Source of the DNA: Sphingopyxis sp. L1A2A
Lineage (GTDB): Bacteria; Pseudomonadota; Alphaproteobacteria; Sphingomonadales; Sphingomonadaceae
Assembly: GCF_005502465.1 (NCBI RefSeq)
Contig: NZ_SCOT01000001.1
Span: 240,810 to 304,809, forward strand
DNA length: 64,000 nt
Direction of reading: 5' to 3'
Shown here: in pieces, positions 48,257 through 58,496 of the stretch
Layout: the number at the start of each line of letters is the position of its first letter
Position numbering within the stretch: position 1 is the stretch's first letter
Made by a program: the position numbers and the translations under genes
The notes under the pieces: model-generated
What the model was told of the DNA's origin: nothing
Databases searched by the model: none
The model's input: only the letters and a program-made list of their open reading frames with translations

Positions 48257-48557
48257 GGCAAAAACAGTCGACGCGCGTCACTATGACGTGATCCTGGCTC
48301 CAGTGATCACCGAAAAGTCGACGCTGCTCAGCGAAAATAACGCGGTGGTGTTCAAGGTCGCAAGCGACGCGACCAAGCCCGCCATCAAGGCTGCCGTCGA
48401 GGCGCTGTTCGATGTCAAGGTGATCGGCGTCAACACGCTCATCACCAAGGGCAAGACCAAGCGCTGGAAGGGCAAGCCCTATACCCGCAGCGACGTGAAG
48501 AAGGCGATTGTTCGTCTGGCCGAAGGCCAGTCGATCGACGTCACCACCGGCGTCTGA
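48249..48557 (+). CDS. rplW: 50S ribosomal protein L23
   Basis: A 102-residue L23, the docking site for signal recognition particle and trigger factor at the tunnel exit. It shows [39 protein letters not shown] and [19 protein letters not shown]. It starts inside the last codons of rplD. Confidence 0.97.
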   Translation: MAKAKTVDARHYDVILAPVITEKSTLLSENNAVVFKVASDATKPAIKAAVEALFDVKVIGVNTLITKGKTKRWKGKPYTRSDVKKAIVRLAEGQSIDVTTGV

Positions 48558-48578
48558 TTGTAGGGAAAGGCAAAGAAA

Positions 48579-49430
48579 ATGGCACTTAAGTCCTATAATC
48601 CGACCAGCCCCGCGCAACGCGGCCTGATCCTGATCGATCGGTCGTCGCTGTGGAAGGGCAAGCCCGTCAAGGCGCTGACCGAAGGCAAGAGCAAGACCGG
48701 CGGCCGCAACAACAAGGGTCATGTCACCTCGCGCGGTATCGGCGGCGGTCACAAGCAGCGTTATCGCATCGTCGATTTCAAGCGTCGCCTGTGGGATGTC
48801 GAAGGCACCGTCGAGCGGCTGGAATATGATCCCAACCGCACCGCCTTCATCGCGCTGGTCAACTATGGCAAGGACGATGCCGGCAAGGATCGCGTCGCCT
48901 ATATCCTGGCGCCGCAGCGTCTGGCGGTTGGTGACAAGGTCATCGCTGGCAAAAAGACCGACGTGAAGCCGGGCAATGCGATGGAATTGTCGCAGATGCC
49001 GGTCGGCACGATCGTCCACAACATCGAGATGAAGCCGGGCAAGGGTGGCCAGATCGCCCGTTCGGCGGGCACTTACGCGCAAGTCGTCGGTCGTGACCGC
49101 GGTCTGGTGATCGTGCGTCTCGGTTCGGGCGAACAGCGTTATATCCGCGGCGATTGCATGGGTACGGTGGGTGCGGTGTCGAACCCCGACAACACCAACC
49201 AGACGCTCGCCAAGGCCGGCCGTAGCCGCTGGGCGGGCAAGCGTCCGCTGACCCGCGGCGTGGCCAAGAACCCCGTCGATCACCCGCATGGCGGCGGCGA
49301 AGGCCGCACCTCGGGCGGCCGTCACCCGGTGACCCCGTGGGGCAAGCCGACCAAGGGTGCGCGCACGCGCCATAACAAGTCGACCGACAAGATGATCATC
49401 CGGTCGCGTCACGCGAAGAAGAAGAGGTAA
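48579..49430 (+). CDS. rplB: 50S ribosomal protein L2
   Basis: A 283-residue L2, needed for peptidyl transfer and subunit joining. It opens [20 protein letters not shown], with [32 protein letters not shown] and the conserved His region [29 protein letters not shown] lies upstream of the ATG. Confidence 0.98.
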   Translation: MALKSYNPTSPAQRGLILIDRSSLWKGKPVKALTEGKSKTGGRNNKGHVTSRGIGGGHKQRYRIVDFKRRLWDVEGTVERLEYDPNRTAFIALVNYGKDDAGKDRVAYILAPQRLAVGDKVIAGKKTDVKPGNAMELSQMPVGTIVHNIEMKPGKGGQIARSAGTYAQVVGRDRGLVIVRLGSGEQRYIRGDCMGTVGAVSNPDNTNQTLAKAGRSRWAGKRPLTRGVAKNPVDHPHGGGEGRTSGGRHPVTPWGKPTKGARTRHNKSTDKMIIRSRHAKKKR

Positions 49431-49433
49431 GCC

Positions 49434-49709
49434 ATGGCTCGCTCGGTCTGGAAGGGTCCTTTCGTGGACCTCCATCTGCTCAAGAAAGCCGAAACGGCCC
49501 AGGACGGTGGCAGCTCTGCCCCGATCAAAACCTGGTCGCGCCGGTCCACCATCCTGCCGCAGTTCGTGGGGCTGACCTTCAACGTCTATAACGGCCGCAA
49601 GTTCGTGCCGGTGTCGGTGAATGAAGACATGGTCGGCATGAAGCTGGGTGAATTTGCGCCGACGCGCTTCTTCCCCGGTCACGCTGCTGACAAGAAGGGC
49701 AAACGCTAA
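49434..49709 (+). CDS. rpsS: 30S ribosomal protein S19
   Basis: A 91-residue S19 in the 30S head. It opens [20 protein letters not shown], then [39 protein letters not shown] and [18 protein letters not shown]. Its TAA shares one base with the ATG of rplV. Confidence 0.98.
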   Translation: MARSVWKGPFVDLHLLKKAETAQDGGSSAPIKTWSRRSTILPQFVGLTFNVYNGRKFVPVSVNEDMVGMKLGEFAPTRFFPGHAADKKGKR

Positions 49710-50089
49710 TGGGCAAGGAAAAGTCCCCCCGCCGCGTTGCCGATAACGAGGCGCTCTCGGTCGGCACGCAGATTCGCGGTTCGGCGCAGAAGCTGAACCT
49801 CGTTGCCGCGCTGATCCGCGGTCGCAAGGTCGAAGACGCGATGAACATCCTCACCTTCTCGAAGAAGGCGATGGCTGTTGACGTGCGCAAGGTTCTCGCC
49901 AGCGCCGTCGCCAACGCGGAAAACAACCACAACCTCGACGTTGATGCGCTGGTCATCCAGGAAGCAAGCGTCGGCAAGTCGATCTCGATGAAGCGCTGGC
50001 ACGCACGCGGCCGCGGCAAGTCGACCCGGATCGTCAAGCCGTTCAGCCGCATCCGCATTGTCGTGCGCGAACAGGAAGAAGAGGCGTAA
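49709..50089 (+). CDS. rplV: 50S ribosomal protein L22
   Basis: A 126-residue L22 whose loop reaches the exit tunnel. It shows [40 protein letters not shown] and the loop [20 protein letters not shown]. It runs directly into rpsC with one base between. Confidence 0.98.
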   Translation: MGKEKSPRRVADNEALSVGTQIRGSAQKLNLVAALIRGRKVEDAMNILTFSKKAMAVDVRKVLASAVANAENNHNLDVDALVIQEASVGKSISMKRWHARGRGKSTRIVKPFSRIRIVVREQEEEA

Positions 50090-50090
50090 G

Positions 50091-50798
50091 ATGGGCCAGA
50101 AGAGCAATCCGATCGGCCTGCGCCTGCAGGTCAACCGCACCTGGGACAGCCGCTGGTTCGCCGAAGGCCAGGATTATGGCCGCATGCTGGTCGAGGATCT
50201 GAAGATCCGCCAATATGTGTTCAAGAACCTGCCGCAGGCCGCGATCTCGAAGGTCGTGATCGAACGCCCGGCGAAACTGTGCCGCGTGTCGATCTATGCC
50301 GCCCGTCCGGGCGTCATCATCGGCAAGAAGGGCGCCGACATCGAAAAGCTGCGCAAGCAGCTGGGCGCGCTGACGGGCAGCGACGTGTCGCTGAACATCG
50401 TCGAAATCCGCAAGCCCGAGGTTGACGCCAAGCTCGTCGGCCAGGGCATTGCCGACCAGCTCGAACGTCGCGTCGCGTTCCGCCGCGCCATGAAGCGCGC
50501 GGTTCAGTCGGCGATGCGTCTGGGCGCCGAAGGCATCCGTATCAACTGCGCCGGCCGTCTGGGCGGCGCGGAAATCGCGCGTACCGAATGGTACCGCGAG
50601 GGCCGGGTGCCGCTGCACACGCTGCGCGCCAATGTCGACTATGCCGAATCGACCGCGCACACCGCCTATGGCGTGTGCGGGATCAAGGTGTGGATCTTCA
50701 AGGGCGAGATTCTCGGCCACGATCCGATGGCGACCGACCGTTTGATGCTCGACGCACAGACGACCGGCGTCCGTCCGGCTCGTGAAGATCGCCGCTAA
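50091..50798 (+). CDS. rpsC: 30S ribosomal protein S3
   Basis: A 235-residue S3 at the mRNA entry. It opens [20 protein letters not shown]; the KH motif is [13 protein letters not shown], and [34 protein letters not shown] and [14 protein letters not shown] follow. The in-frame extension to 50058 lies inside rplV and is not used. Confidence 0.98.
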   Translation: MGQKSNPIGLRLQVNRTWDSRWFAEGQDYGRMLVEDLKIRQYVFKNLPQAAISKVVIERPAKLCRVSIYAARPGVIIGKKGADIEKLRKQLGALTGSDVSLNIVEIRKPEVDAKLVGQGIADQLERRVAFRRAMKRAVQSAMRLGAEGIRINCAGRLGGAEIARTEWYREGRVPLHTLRANVDYAESTAHTAYGVCGIKVWIFKGEILGHDPMATDRLMLDAQTTGVRPAREDRR

Positions 50799-50809
50799 GG
50801 ACTGCTGAC

Positions 50810-51241
50810 ATGCTGCAACCGAAAAAAACCAAGTTCCGCAAGGCTTTCAAAGGCCGCATCCATGGCAATGCCAAGGGTGGCACCAGCCTGAACTTCGGCT
50901 CCTACGGGCTGAAGGCGATGGAACCCGAGCGCATCACCGCGCGCCAGATCGAAGCGGCACGCCGTGCGATCAGCCGCGCGATCAAGCGCCAGGGCCGTTT
51001 GTGGATTCGCATCTTCCCCGACGTCCCCGTGTCGTCGAAGCCGGCCGAAGTCCGCATGGGTAAGGGCAAGGGCGCTCCCGAATATTGGGCTGCGCGCGTC
51101 AAGCCGGGCCGTATCCTGTTTGAACTCGACGGCGTTCCCGGCCCCGTGGCCGCGCTGGCATTCGAACGTGCGGCGATGAAGCTGCCGATCAAGACGAAGG
51201 TGATCGCCCGTCTCGGCGACACCTCGCATCTGGAGGGTTAA
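50810..51241 (+). CDS. rplP: 50S ribosomal protein L16
   Basis: A 143-residue L16 near the A site. It opens [20 protein letters not shown], with [19 protein letters not shown], the conserved Arg region [20 protein letters not shown], and [20 protein letters not shown]. Confidence 0.98.
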   Translation: MLQPKKTKFRKAFKGRIHGNAKGGTSLNFGSYGLKAMEPERITARQIEAARRAISRAIKRQGRLWIRIFPDVPVSSKPAEVRMGKGKGAPEYWAARVKPGRILFELDGVPGPVAALAFERAAMKLPIKTKVIARLGDTSHLEG

Positions 51242-51246
51242 GGGCC

Positions 51247-51450
51247 ATGTCCAAGACCGAAGATTTCAAGGCCAAGACCGACGACCAGCTCGCCGAACAG
51301 CTTGGCGAACTGAAGCGTGAGGCGTTCAACCTCCGCTTCCAGGCGGCCACCGGCCAGCTTGAAAAAGCATCGCGCGTCAAGGAAGTCCGGCGTTCGATCG
51401 CCCGCATCAAGACGCAGCAGACCGAGCGCACGCGCTCGGCCGCGAAGTAA
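51247..51450 (+). CDS. rpmC: 50S ribosomal protein L29
   Basis: A 67-residue L29 beside L23 at the tunnel exit. The helical hairpin includes [40 protein letters not shown] and KTQQTER. It is 5 bp after rplP and 11 bp before rpsQ. Confidence 0.97.
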   Translation: MSKTEDFKAKTDDQLAEQLGELKREAFNLRFQAATGQLEKASRVKEVRRSIARIKTQQTERTRSAAK

Positions 51451-51461
51451 GGAGACTATCG

Positions 51462-51743
51462 ATGCCGAAGCGCATTCTGACCGGTACGGTGGTGTCCGAC
51501 AAGGGCGACAAGACCGTCGTGGTGAAAGTCGAGCGGAAGGTGAAGCACCCTCTGTACGGCAAGATCATCCGCCGTTCGAAAAAGTATCACGCCCATGATG
51601 AGGACAACGCCATCAAGGCCGGCGAAACCGTCCGCATCGAGGAAACGAAGCCGATTTCGAAGCTCAAGACGTGGAAGGTGCTCGACAAGGTCGACACTCA
51701 CAGCAAGCCGGCTTCGGCTGCTCCCGCCGCGGCCGAAGGCTGA
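51462..51743 (+). CDS. rpsQ: 30S ribosomal protein S17
   Basis: A 93-residue S17. It opens [20 protein letters not shown], then [40 protein letters not shown] and [13 protein letters not shown]. An Ala/Pro-rich tail ([12 protein letters not shown]) extends the core. A 59-bp gap separates it from rplN. Confidence 0.97.
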   Translation: MPKRILTGTVVSDKGDKTVVVKVERKVKHPLYGKIIRRSKKYHAHDEDNAIKAGETVRIEETKPISKLKTWKVLDKVDTHSKPASAAPAAAEG

Positions 51744-51802
51744 CACCAGTTCACGGAACCGCCGGGGTTGCCCGGTAGGCCACAATAGAAGGAAATGCAT
51801 CG

Positions 51803-52171
51803 ATGATTCAGATGCAGTCACAATTGGAAGTCGCTGACAACAGCGGTGCCAAGCGCGTCCAGTGCATCAAGGTGCTGGGCGGGTCGAAGCGCCGCGTTGC
51901 CGGCGTTGGCGACGTCATCGTCGTGTCGATCAAGGAAGCGCAGCCGCGCGGCAAGGTCAAAAAGGGTGACGTGCATCGCGCCGTCATCGTCCGCACCCGC
52001 AAGGATGTGCGCCGCGCCGATGGCTCGGTGATCCGGTTCGACACCAACGCCGCCGTGCTCGTCAACAAGAACGAAGAGCCGATCGGCACCCGTATCTTTG
52101 GCCCGGTGGTCCGCGAACTGCGCGGCCGCGGCTATATGAAGATCATCAGCCTGGCACCGGAGGTTCTCTGA
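51803..52171 (+). CDS. rplN: 50S ribosomal protein L14
   Basis: A 122-residue L14 at the subunit interface. It opens [20 protein letters not shown], with [20 protein letters not shown], and [20 protein letters not shown] and the final [10 protein letters not shown]. Confidence 0.98.
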   Translation: MIQMQSQLEVADNSGAKRVQCIKVLGGSKRRVAGVGDVIVVSIKEAQPRGKVKKGDVHRAVIVRTRKDVRRADGSVIRFDTNAAVLVNKNEEPIGTRIFGPVVRELRGRGYMKIISLAPEVL

Positions 52172-52173
52172 CC

Positions 52174-52494
52174 ATGGGTATGGCCAAGATCAAGAAGGGC
52201 GACACGGTTGTCATCCTGTCCGGCAAGGACAAGGGCAAGACCGGCGAAGTGACGCAGAGCCTGCCGAAAGACGGCAAGGTTGTGGTCGCGGGCGTCAACA
52301 TCATCACGCGGCACCGCAAGCCGAGCCAGACCAACCCGCAGGGCGGTCTGGAACGCAAGGAAGCGCCGCTGCACGCGAGCAAGGTCGCGGTTGCCGACCC
52401 CAAGTCGGGCAAGCCGACCCGCGTGCGTTTCGAAACCAAGGACGGCAAGAAGGTCCGCGTGGCCGTGAAGTCCGGGGAGACCATCAATGGGTGA
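52174..52494 (+). CDS. rplX: 50S ribosomal protein L24
   Basis: A 106-residue L24 with the KOW motif [20 protein letters not shown] and [21 protein letters not shown] 52174 follows rplN by two bases; an internal ATG at 52180 would give the more common MAKIKKG start. It overlaps rplE by 8 bp. Confidence 0.97.
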   Translation: MGMAKIKKGDTVVILSGKDKGKTGEVTQSLPKDGKVVVAGVNIITRHRKPSQTNPQGGLERKEAPLHASKVAVADPKSGKPTRVRFETKDGKKVRVAVKSGETING

Positions 52495-53065
52495 CAATTA
52501 TACCCCGCGCATGCGCACCCGCTATGACGATGTGATCGTCAAGGCGATGACCGAGAAATTCGGTTATAAAAATGCGATGGAAGTGCCGAAGATCGAAAAG
52601 ATCGTGCTCAACATGGGCGTCGGTGAAGCCACGCAGGACAAGAAGAAGGTCGAATCGGCAGCTGCTGAAATGGAGCTGATCGCCGGCCAGAAGCCTGTCG
52701 TGACCAAGGCCAAGAAGTCGATCGCCCAGTTCAAGCTGCGCGAAGGCATGCCGATCGGTTGCAAGGTCACCTTGCGCCGCGAACGCATGTATGAATTTCT
52801 CGACCGCTTGATCACCATCGCCATGCCGCGCATCCGCGACTTTCGCGGCGTGTCGGCGACCAGCTTCGACGGCCGTGGCAATTACGCCATGGGCCTGAAA
52901 GAGCAGATCATCTTCCCCGAAATCAACTATGACCGCATCGACCAGGTGCGCGGCATGGATGTGATCGTGACCACCACGGCGCGCACGGATGACGAAGCCC
53001 GCGAACTGCTCAAGCTGTTCGGCTTCCCCTTCCCGATCGAAGCCGAAGAAAAGGCAGCCGCCTGA
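52487..53065 (+). CDS. rplE: 50S ribosomal protein L5
   Basis: A 192-residue L5 that binds 5S rRNA and tRNA. It shows [60 protein letters not shown] and [20 protein letters not shown]. Confidence 0.98.
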   Translation: MGDNYTPRMRTRYDDVIVKAMTEKFGYKNAMEVPKIEKIVLNMGVGEATQDKKKVESAAAEMELIAGQKPVVTKAKKSIAQFKLREGMPIGCKVTLRRERMYEFLDRLITIAMPRIRDFRGVSATSFDGRGNYAMGLKEQIIFPEINYDRIDQVRGMDVIVTTTARTDDEARELLKLFGFPFPIEAEEKAAA

Positions 53066-53115
53066 GTCCTTTCGGATCAGAGTGGCTCTTTCAAGAAGGA
53101 AAGAGAACTTAAGTC

Positions 53116-53421
53116 ATGGCGAAACTGAGTTCGACGAACAAAAATGAGCGTCGCAAGCAGCTGGTGAAGAAATATGCCGGCCGTTATGCGAAGCTGAAGG
53201 CGATTGCAGCGGACACCTCTCTCGACGAGGGCGAGCGTCTGATCGCGCGCCTCAAGATGGCGGAAATCCCGCGCAATGGTAACCCGACCCGCATCCGTAA
53301 CCGGTGCGAGCTGACGGGGCGCCCGCGCGCTTATTATCGCAAATTCCGGCTGTGCCGTATTCAACTCCGCGATCTGGCCAACAAGGGCCTGATCCCCGGT
53401 GTTGTTAAGTCGAGCTGGTAA
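53116..53421 (+). CDS. rpsN: 30S ribosomal protein S14
   Basis: A 101-residue S14 of the long, zinc-free type: the C-terminal region [20 protein letters not shown] lacks the CxxC pairs of the short form. It opens [20 protein letters not shown] and ends [11 protein letters not shown], as typical. Confidence 0.98.
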   Translation: MAKLSSTNKNERRKQLVKKYAGRYAKLKAIAADTSLDEGERLIARLKMAEIPRNGNPTRIRNRCELTGRPRAYYRKFRLCRIQLRDLANKGLIPGVVKSSW

Positions 53422-53433
53422 GGGACAGACAAG

Positions 53434-53838
53434 ATGGCAATGACCGATCCTTTGGGTGATATGCTCACCCGCATCCGCAACGGCCAGACGGCGAAGAAGG
53501 ACAGCGTCCTGACGCCGGCTTCGACGCTGCGCGTTCGTGTTCTCGACGTGCTGCAGCGCGAAGGCTATATCCGCGGCTACAGCGAAGAAGCGCTGGGTGC
53601 CAAGGGCGAGCACAAGGGCATCCGTATCGAGCTGAAATATTTCGAAGGGCAGCCGGCGATCCGCCATGTGGCGCGCGTTTCGAAGCCGGGCCGCCGCATC
53701 TATTCGGGGTCGAAAGACCTGCCGATCGTGCGCAACGGCCTGGGCATCACCATCGTGTCGACCCCGCGCGGTGTCCTGTCGGACGCCGAGGCTCGCGAGC
53801 ATAATGTCGGCGGCGAAGTGCTGGCGGAGGTGTTCTGA
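53434..53838 (+). CDS. rpsH: 30S ribosomal protein S8
   Basis: A 134-residue S8, a central 16S binder and, in E. coli, the spc operon repressor. It shows [40 protein letters not shown] and GLGIITVSTPRG-like [21 protein letters not shown] second ATG at 53440 is possible. Its TGA shares a base with the rplF ATG. Confidence 0.97.
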   Translation: MAMTDPLGDMLTRIRNGQTAKKDSVLTPASTLRVRVLDVLQREGYIRGYSEEALGAKGEHKGIRIELKYFEGQPAIRHVARVSKPGRRIYSGSKDLPIVRNGLGITIVSTPRGVLSDAEAREHNVGGEVLAEVF

Positions 53839-54371
53839 TGTCACGCATTGGTAAAAAAGCAGTCGAAATCCCCAGCGGCGTCACCGCCGCGATCGACGGC
53901 GGTCAGCTGTCGATCAAGGGGCCGAAGGGCACGCTCGCGATGCCGCTGTCCGACAATATCAAATATGAAGTCGGCGATGGCAGCATTTCGGTGCAGCCGG
54001 CGAATGACAGCCGCGAAGCTCGCGCCTTTTGGGGCATGCAGCGCACTTTGGTGCAGAACCTGATCACCGGCGTCACCGAGGGCTTTACCAAGGTGCTCGA
54101 AATCACCGGTGTGGGCTATCGTGCCAACTCGCAGGGCAAAAATCTGAAGCTGCAGCTCGGCTACAGCCACGATGTCGACTTCGCGGTGCCCGAGGGCATC
54201 GAGATCAAGACGCCCGACAACACCACGATCGAGATCAGCGGCATCGACAAGCAGCAGGTCGGTCAGGTTGCAGCCGAAATCCGCCGCTGGCGCAAGCCGG
54301 AGCCCTATAAGGGCAAGGGCATCAAATATCGCGGCGAGTACATCTTCCGCAAAGAAGGCAAGAAGAAGTAA
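53838..54371 (+). CDS. rplF: 50S ribosomal protein L6
   Basis: A 177-residue L6 near the factor-binding site. It opens [20 protein letters not shown], with [38 protein letters not shown] and the C-terminal [20 protein letters not shown]. Confidence 0.98.
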   Translation: MSRIGKKAVEIPSGVTAAIDGGQLSIKGPKGTLAMPLSDNIKYEVGDGSISVQPANDSREARAFWGMQRTLVQNLITGVTEGFTKVLEITGVGYRANSQGKNLKLQLGYSHDVDFAVPEGIEIKTPDNTTIEISGIDKQQVGQVAAEIRRWRKPEPYKGKGIKYRGEYIFRKEGKKK

Positions 54372-54374
54372 GCC

Positions 54375-54728
54375 ATGGCACATCTTACCCCATTCGAAAA
54401 ACGCCGTCAGCGCGTTCGTACTGCCCTCCGCAAGCGGGCCGGTGGGCGCGCGCGCCTGTCGGTGCACCGTTCGGGCCGGCATATCTATGCCCAGCTTATC
54501 GATGATGCCGCCGGCCAGACGCTGGCTGCGGCTTCGACGCTGGACAAGGATGTCCGCGGCAAGACCGGCGCGACCACCGCGGCGGCTGCCGACGTTGGCA
54601 AGCGCCTCGCCGCTGCCGCCAAAAAGGCGGGTGTGACGCAGGTCGTGTTCGACCGCGGCGGTTTCCTGTTCCACGGGCGCATCAAGGCGCTGGCCGACGC
54701 GGCTCGCGAAGGCGGATTGGAGTTCTAA
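54375..54728 (+). CDS. rplR: 50S ribosomal protein L18
   Basis: A 117-residue L18 that binds 5S rRNA with L5. It shows [40 protein letters not shown] and [20 protein letters not shown] near the end. Confidence 0.98.
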   Translation: MAHLTPFEKRRQRVRTALRKRAGGRARLSVHRSGRHIYAQLIDDAAGQTLAAASTLDKDVRGKTGATTAAAADVGKRLAAAAKKAGVTQVVFDRGGFLFHGRIKALADAAREGGLEF

Positions 54729-54730
54729 TC

Positions 54731-55441
54731 ATGGCAGACGAAGTACAGAACGTCGAAGGCGCTCCCGAAGCAGCCCCCACCACCGACGGTCAGGCTCCGC
54801 GCCGCGGCCGTGGCGGCGGCGCTGGCGGCCGTGACGGCAACCGTGGCGGTCGTGACGGTGGCCGTGGCCGCCGCGACGATCGTCGTTCGCAGGGCGATGA
54901 CGGCGGCGAAGAGCTGATCGAAAAGCTCGTCCATATCAACCGCGTGTCGAAAACCGTGAAGGGCGGCAAGCGCTTTGGTTTCGCAGCGCTCGTCGTCGTC
55001 GGCGATGGCAAGGGCCGTGCGGGCTTTGGTCATGGCAAGGCGCGCGAAGTGCCCGAAGCCATTTCAAAGGCGACGGCGGCTGCCAAGAAGTCGATGATCC
55101 GCGTGCCGCTGCGCGATGGCCGTACCCTGCACCATGATGGCCTCGGCCATTTCGGTGCTGGTCTGGTCACCGTCCGCTCGGCGCCCGCCGGGACCGGCAT
55201 CATCGCCGGTGGCCCGATGCGCGCCGTGTTCGAATCGCTCGGCGTTGCTGATGTGGTGACCAAATCGAACGGCACCTCGAACCCCTATAACATGATCCGC
55301 GCGACCTTTGAGGCGCTCGGCGAACAGACCAGCCCCAAGTCGGTCGCGCAGCGTCGCGGCAAGAAGGTGTCGGATCTGATCAAGCGCGGCGGTGCATCCG
55401 ACCGCGCAGCCGAAGCCGAAGCCGCGGCGGTGACGGAGTAA
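54731..55441 (+). CDS. rpsE: 30S ribosomal protein S5 with RG-rich N-terminal extension
   Basis: A 236-residue S5 of the decoding and spectinomycin region. The core begins about residue 58: [20 protein letters not shown], then [33 protein letters not shown] and [20 protein letters not shown]. The first 57 residues are an added Arg/Gly/Asp-rich arm ([20 protein letters not shown]). Shorter RG arms occur on S5 of other alphaproteobacteria. Confidence 0.97.
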   Translation: MADEVQNVEGAPEAAPTTDGQAPRRGRGGGAGGRDGNRGGRDGGRGRRDDRRSQGDDGGEELIEKLVHINRVSKTVKGGKRFGFAALVVVGDGKGRAGFGHGKAREVPEAISKATAAAKKSMIRVPLRDGRTLHHDGLGHFGAGLVTVRSAPAGTGIIAGGPMRAVFESLGVADVVTKSNGTSNPYNMIRATFEALGEQTSPKSVAQRRGKKVSDLIKRGGASDRAAEAEAAAVTE

Positions 55442-55445
55442 GATC

Positions 55446-55631
55446 ATGGCTGACAAGAAGATCAAGATTCGCCAGATCGGCTCGCCGATCCGTCGGCCGA
55501 GCAGCCAGCGCGCCATCCTGACCGGCCTCGGCCTGGGCAAGATGCACCGCGAGGTCGAACTGGTCGACACCCCCGAAGTGCGCGGCATGATCCGCAAGCT
55601 GCCGCACATGGTCGAAGTCATCGAGGGTTAA
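55446..55631 (+). CDS. rpmD: 50S ribosomal protein L30
   Basis: A 61-residue L30: [40 protein letters not shown] and [16 protein letters not shown], a complete domain. It lies 5 bp after rpsE. Confidence 0.97.
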   Translation: MADKKIKIRQIGSPIRRPSSQRAILTGLGLGKMHREVELVDTPEVRGMIRKLPHMVEVIEG

Positions 55632-55686
55632 CCCTCCGCGACCGACCCAATCCTATCCGCGCGACAAAAGCGAAAGCGAGTGCACA

Positions 55687-56214
55687 ATGACGATCAAACT
55701 GAACGAACTTCGTGACAACAAGGGCGCCCGCAAGGGCCGGATGCGCGTCGGACGCGGCATCGGTTCGGGCAAGGGCAAGACCGCCGGCCGCGGCCAAAAG
55801 GGCCAGAAGGCCCGTAGCGGCGTTGCGATCAACGGCTTTGAAGGCGGCCAGATGCCGCTCCACATGCGGATCCCGAAGCGCGGCTTCAACAATATTTTCG
55901 CCAAGGATTTTGCGATCGTCAATCTGGGCATGGTCCAGAAACTGGTCGACGCGAAAAAGCTCGACGCCAAGGCGGTGATCGATCACGCCGCGCTCAAGGC
56001 GGTTGGCCTGGCCCGCGGCGGCAAGGATGGCGTCCGCCTCCTCGCCAAGGGTGAGCTGACCTCGAAGCTGAACTTCGCCGTCGCCGGCGCGTCAAAGGGC
56101 GCGATCGAAGCGGTCGAAAAGGCTGGCGGCAAGGTCGAACTGCCCGAAGCCAAGCCTGAGGGCGAAGGCAAGAAAGCCACGCGCAAGGCTGCCGCGGCCG
56201 CCAAGAAGAACTAA
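55687..56214 (+). CDS. rplO: 50S ribosomal protein L15
   Basis: A 175-residue L15. It shows [59 protein letters not shown] and a Lys/Ala-rich tail ([14 protein letters not shown]) longer than in E. coli. A hairpin follows the stop. Confidence 0.97.
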   Translation: MTIKLNELRDNKGARKGRMRVGRGIGSGKGKTAGRGQKGQKARSGVAINGFEGGQMPLHMRIPKRGFNNIFAKDFAIVNLGMVQKLVDAKKLDAKAVIDHAALKAVGLARGGKDGVRLLAKGELTSKLNFAVAGASKGAIEAVEKAGGKVELPEAKPEGEGKKATRKAAAAAKKN

Positions 56215-56221
56215 TGCACTT

Positions 56222-56253
56222 GGGGGCGGACGGCATCGGGCCGCTCCGCCCCC
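56222..56253 (+). terminator. Hairpin between rplO and secY
   Basis: GGGGGCGGA and TCCGCCCCC form a 9-bp stem, continued inside by CGGC/GCCG, 8 nt past rplO. No T-run follows; secY may have its own promoter in the remaining 100 bp, or this may attenuate read-through. Confidence 0.5.
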
Positions 56254-56355
56254 GACGCATTTGAATCGGGCCTTTCCCCTTGCGCTTCGTGACCTCCGAA
56301 CGCACATAGGCGCCGGGTCGCGGGGGGCGCGGTCCGGAACCCGAGGAAAATACCC

Positions 56356-57729
56356 ATGGCCTCTCGCGCCGATCAGCTTGCTTCCAACCTGAACTTCTCG
56401 AAATTCGGCAAAGCGACCGAACTCAAGAACCGCATCTGGTTCACGATCGGCGCGCTGATCGTCTTTCGTTTCCTGTCGTTCGTGCCGCTGCCCGGCGTTG
56501 ATCCGGTTGCGCTGTCGACGCTGTACAGCCAGGCCGCCTCGGGCGGCGTCCTCGACATTTTCAACACCTTCTCGGGCGGCAGCCTGGAGCGCATGAGCAT
56601 CATCGCGCTCGGCGTCATGCCCTATATCACCGCGTCGATCGTCGTGCAGCTGGCCGCCGCCTTGTCGCCCAGCCTCGCCGCGCTCAAGAAAGAGGGCGAA
56701 AGCGGACGCAAGAAGCTCAACCAATATACCCGCTACGGCACCGTTTTTCTGACCGCGATCCAGGGCTATTTCATTGCCGTCGGGCTTGAAACGCTGGGCG
56801 CGAGCCAGGGCATTGCCGCGGTCGTCGATCCCGGCATGATGTTCCGCATTGGCGCCGTGATCAGCATCGTCGGCGGCACCCTGTTCCTGATGTGGCTGGG
56901 TGAACAGATCACCGCTCGCGGTATCGGTAACGGCGTATCGCTGATCATCATGGCGGGCATTCTGGCCCAGCTGCCGCGCAGCTTTGCCCAGATGTTCACC
57001 CAGGTCCGCGAAGGGTCGATGGGCGGCGGCACGGTGATCGCCGTGTTCGCCGGCGCGATCATCGTCATTGCCTTCATCGCGTTCATGGAACGCGCGCAGC
57101 GCCGCGTGCTGGTGCAATATCCCAAGCGCGCGACCCAGCGCGGCGGGATGCAGGCCGACCGCAGCCATTTGCCGTTGAAGGTGAACACCGCGGGCGTGAT
57201 TCCGCCGATCTTTGCCTCGTCGCTGCTGCTGATGCCGCTGACCATCACCCAGATGATGGGCAACAATGTCCAGGGCGACACCGCGACCAGCGATTTCCTG
57301 ATCTCGCTCAACCAGTATCTGGCGCATGGCCAGCCGCTCTACATGGCGCTTTATGCGTTCGGCATCATCTTCTTCTGCTTCTTTTACGTCGCCGTCGTCT
57401 TCAATCCCGAGGAAACCGCCGACAATCTGAAGCGCCAGAACGGGTTCATCCCCGGCATCCGCCCCGGCAAGAACACCGCTGCCTATCTCGACCATGTGCT
57501 GACGCGCATCACCGTGCTGGGTGCGGCCTATCTGGCGGCGATCTGTCTGATCCCCGAATATTTCATCGCCCAGTCGGGGCTGCCCTTTGCGCTCGGCGGC
57601 ACCAGCCTGCTGATCATCGTCAACGTGACGATCGATACGATCAGCCAGATCCAGAGCCACATGCTGGCGCATCAATATGGCGACCTGATCAAAAAGGCCA
57701 AATTGAAGGGCGGCGTTGCGCGGCGCTAA
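56356..57729 (+). CDS. secY: Preprotein translocase subunit SecY
   Basis: A 457-residue, ten-helix channel protein of the Sec translocon. It shows LKNRIWFTIGALIVFRFLSF, VPLPGVDP, FSGGSLERMSIIALGVMPYI, the plug and first-half region GEQITARGIGNGVSLIIMAG, and KRQNGFIPGIRPGKNTAAYL in the cytosolic loop that contacts SecA and the ribosome. It follows rplO by 141 bp and precedes adk, the normal spc order. Confidence 0.98.
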   Translation: MASRADQLASNLNFSKFGKATELKNRIWFTIGALIVFRFLSFVPLPGVDPVALSTLYSQAASGGVLDIFNTFSGGSLERMSIIALGVMPYITASIVVQLAAALSPSLAALKKEGESGRKKLNQYTRYGTVFLTAIQGYFIAVGLETLGASQGIAAVVDPGMMFRIGAVISIVGGTLFLMWLGEQITARGIGNGVSLIIMAGILAQLPRSFAQMFTQVREGSMGGGTVIAVFAGAIIVIAFIAFMERAQRRVLVQYPKRATQRGGMQADRSHLPLKVNTAGVIPPIFASSLLLMPLTITQMMGNNVQGDTATSDFLISLNQYLAHGQPLYMALYAFGIIFFCFFYVAVVFNPEETADNLKRQNGFIPGIRPGKNTAAYLDHVLTRITVLGAAYLAAICLIPEYFIAQSGLPFALGGTSLLIIVNVTIDTISQIQSHMLAHQYGDLIKKAKLKGGVARR

Positions 57730-57789
57730 ACGCCAAGCTACGGCAACTAGCGCCGAGGGTTAGGCAACGGGCAGGCAACAGGGGCTTCC

Positions 57790-58449
57790 ATGACGCTGAA
57801 CATCATTTTGCTGGGTCCGCCGGGGGCGGGCAAGGGAACGCAGGCGGTGCGTCTGGAAGACGAGCATGGCATGGTCCAGCTGTCGACCGGCGACATGCTG
57901 CGCGCCGCGGTCAAGGCGGGCACGCCGATCGGGGTGCAGGCAAAGGCGGTGATGGACGCGGGCGAGCTGGTGTCGGACGACATCGTCTCGGGCCTGATCG
58001 GCGAACGGCTCGACCAGCTTGGCGCCGAGACATCGGTGATCTTCGACGGCTATCCGCGCACCGCGGCGCAGGCCGATGCGCTCGATACGATCCTCAGCGA
58101 CCGCGGCCGCAAGCTCGACCATGTCATCGAACTGCTGGTCGAGGAAGATGCGCTGGTCGATCGGATCACCGGGCGCTTTTCGTGCGGCAATTGCGGCGCG
58201 GGCTATCACGACCGCTACAAGCTGCCGAAGGTCGCGGACACCTGCGACCAGTGCGGCGGCCACGACTTCAAACGCCGTCCCGACGATAACGAGGAAACGG
58301 TGCGCACCCGCATGGCCGAATATCGCGCCAAGACCGCGCCGATCCTGCCGATCTACGACGCGCGCGGCATCGTCACCCGCGTCGATGGCATGGCGCCGAT
58401 CGACGAAGTCAACGACGCGATCGAAGCCGTTCTCGCACCTGCTGGCTAG
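57790..58449 (+). CDS. adk: Adenylate kinase with zinc-finger lid
   Basis: A 219-residue long-form adenylate kinase. The P-loop GPPGAGKGT is at residues 9-17, the AMP site LSTGDMLRAAV follows, and FDGYPRT precedes the LID. The LID has two CxxC pairs (Cys 132, 135, 152, 155), which should bind structural zinc; E. coli Adk lacks these cysteines. It follows secY by 60 bp. Ribosomal genes normally next (rpsM, rpsK, rpoA, rplQ) are not here. Confidence 0.97.
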   Translation: MTLNIILLGPPGAGKGTQAVRLEDEHGMVQLSTGDMLRAAVKAGTPIGVQAKAVMDAGELVSDDIVSGLIGERLDQLGAETSVIFDGYPRTAAQADALDTILSDRGRKLDHVIELLVEEDALVDRITGRFSCGNCGAGYHDRYKLPKVADTCDQCGGHDFKRRPDDNEETVRTRMAEYRAKTAPILPIYDARGIVTRVDGMAPIDEVNDAIEAVLAPAG

Positions 58450-58496
58450 CCAGCTTCCCCGGCGCCGGTTATTGAGGTGCGAGGGGGAGCAGGCTC

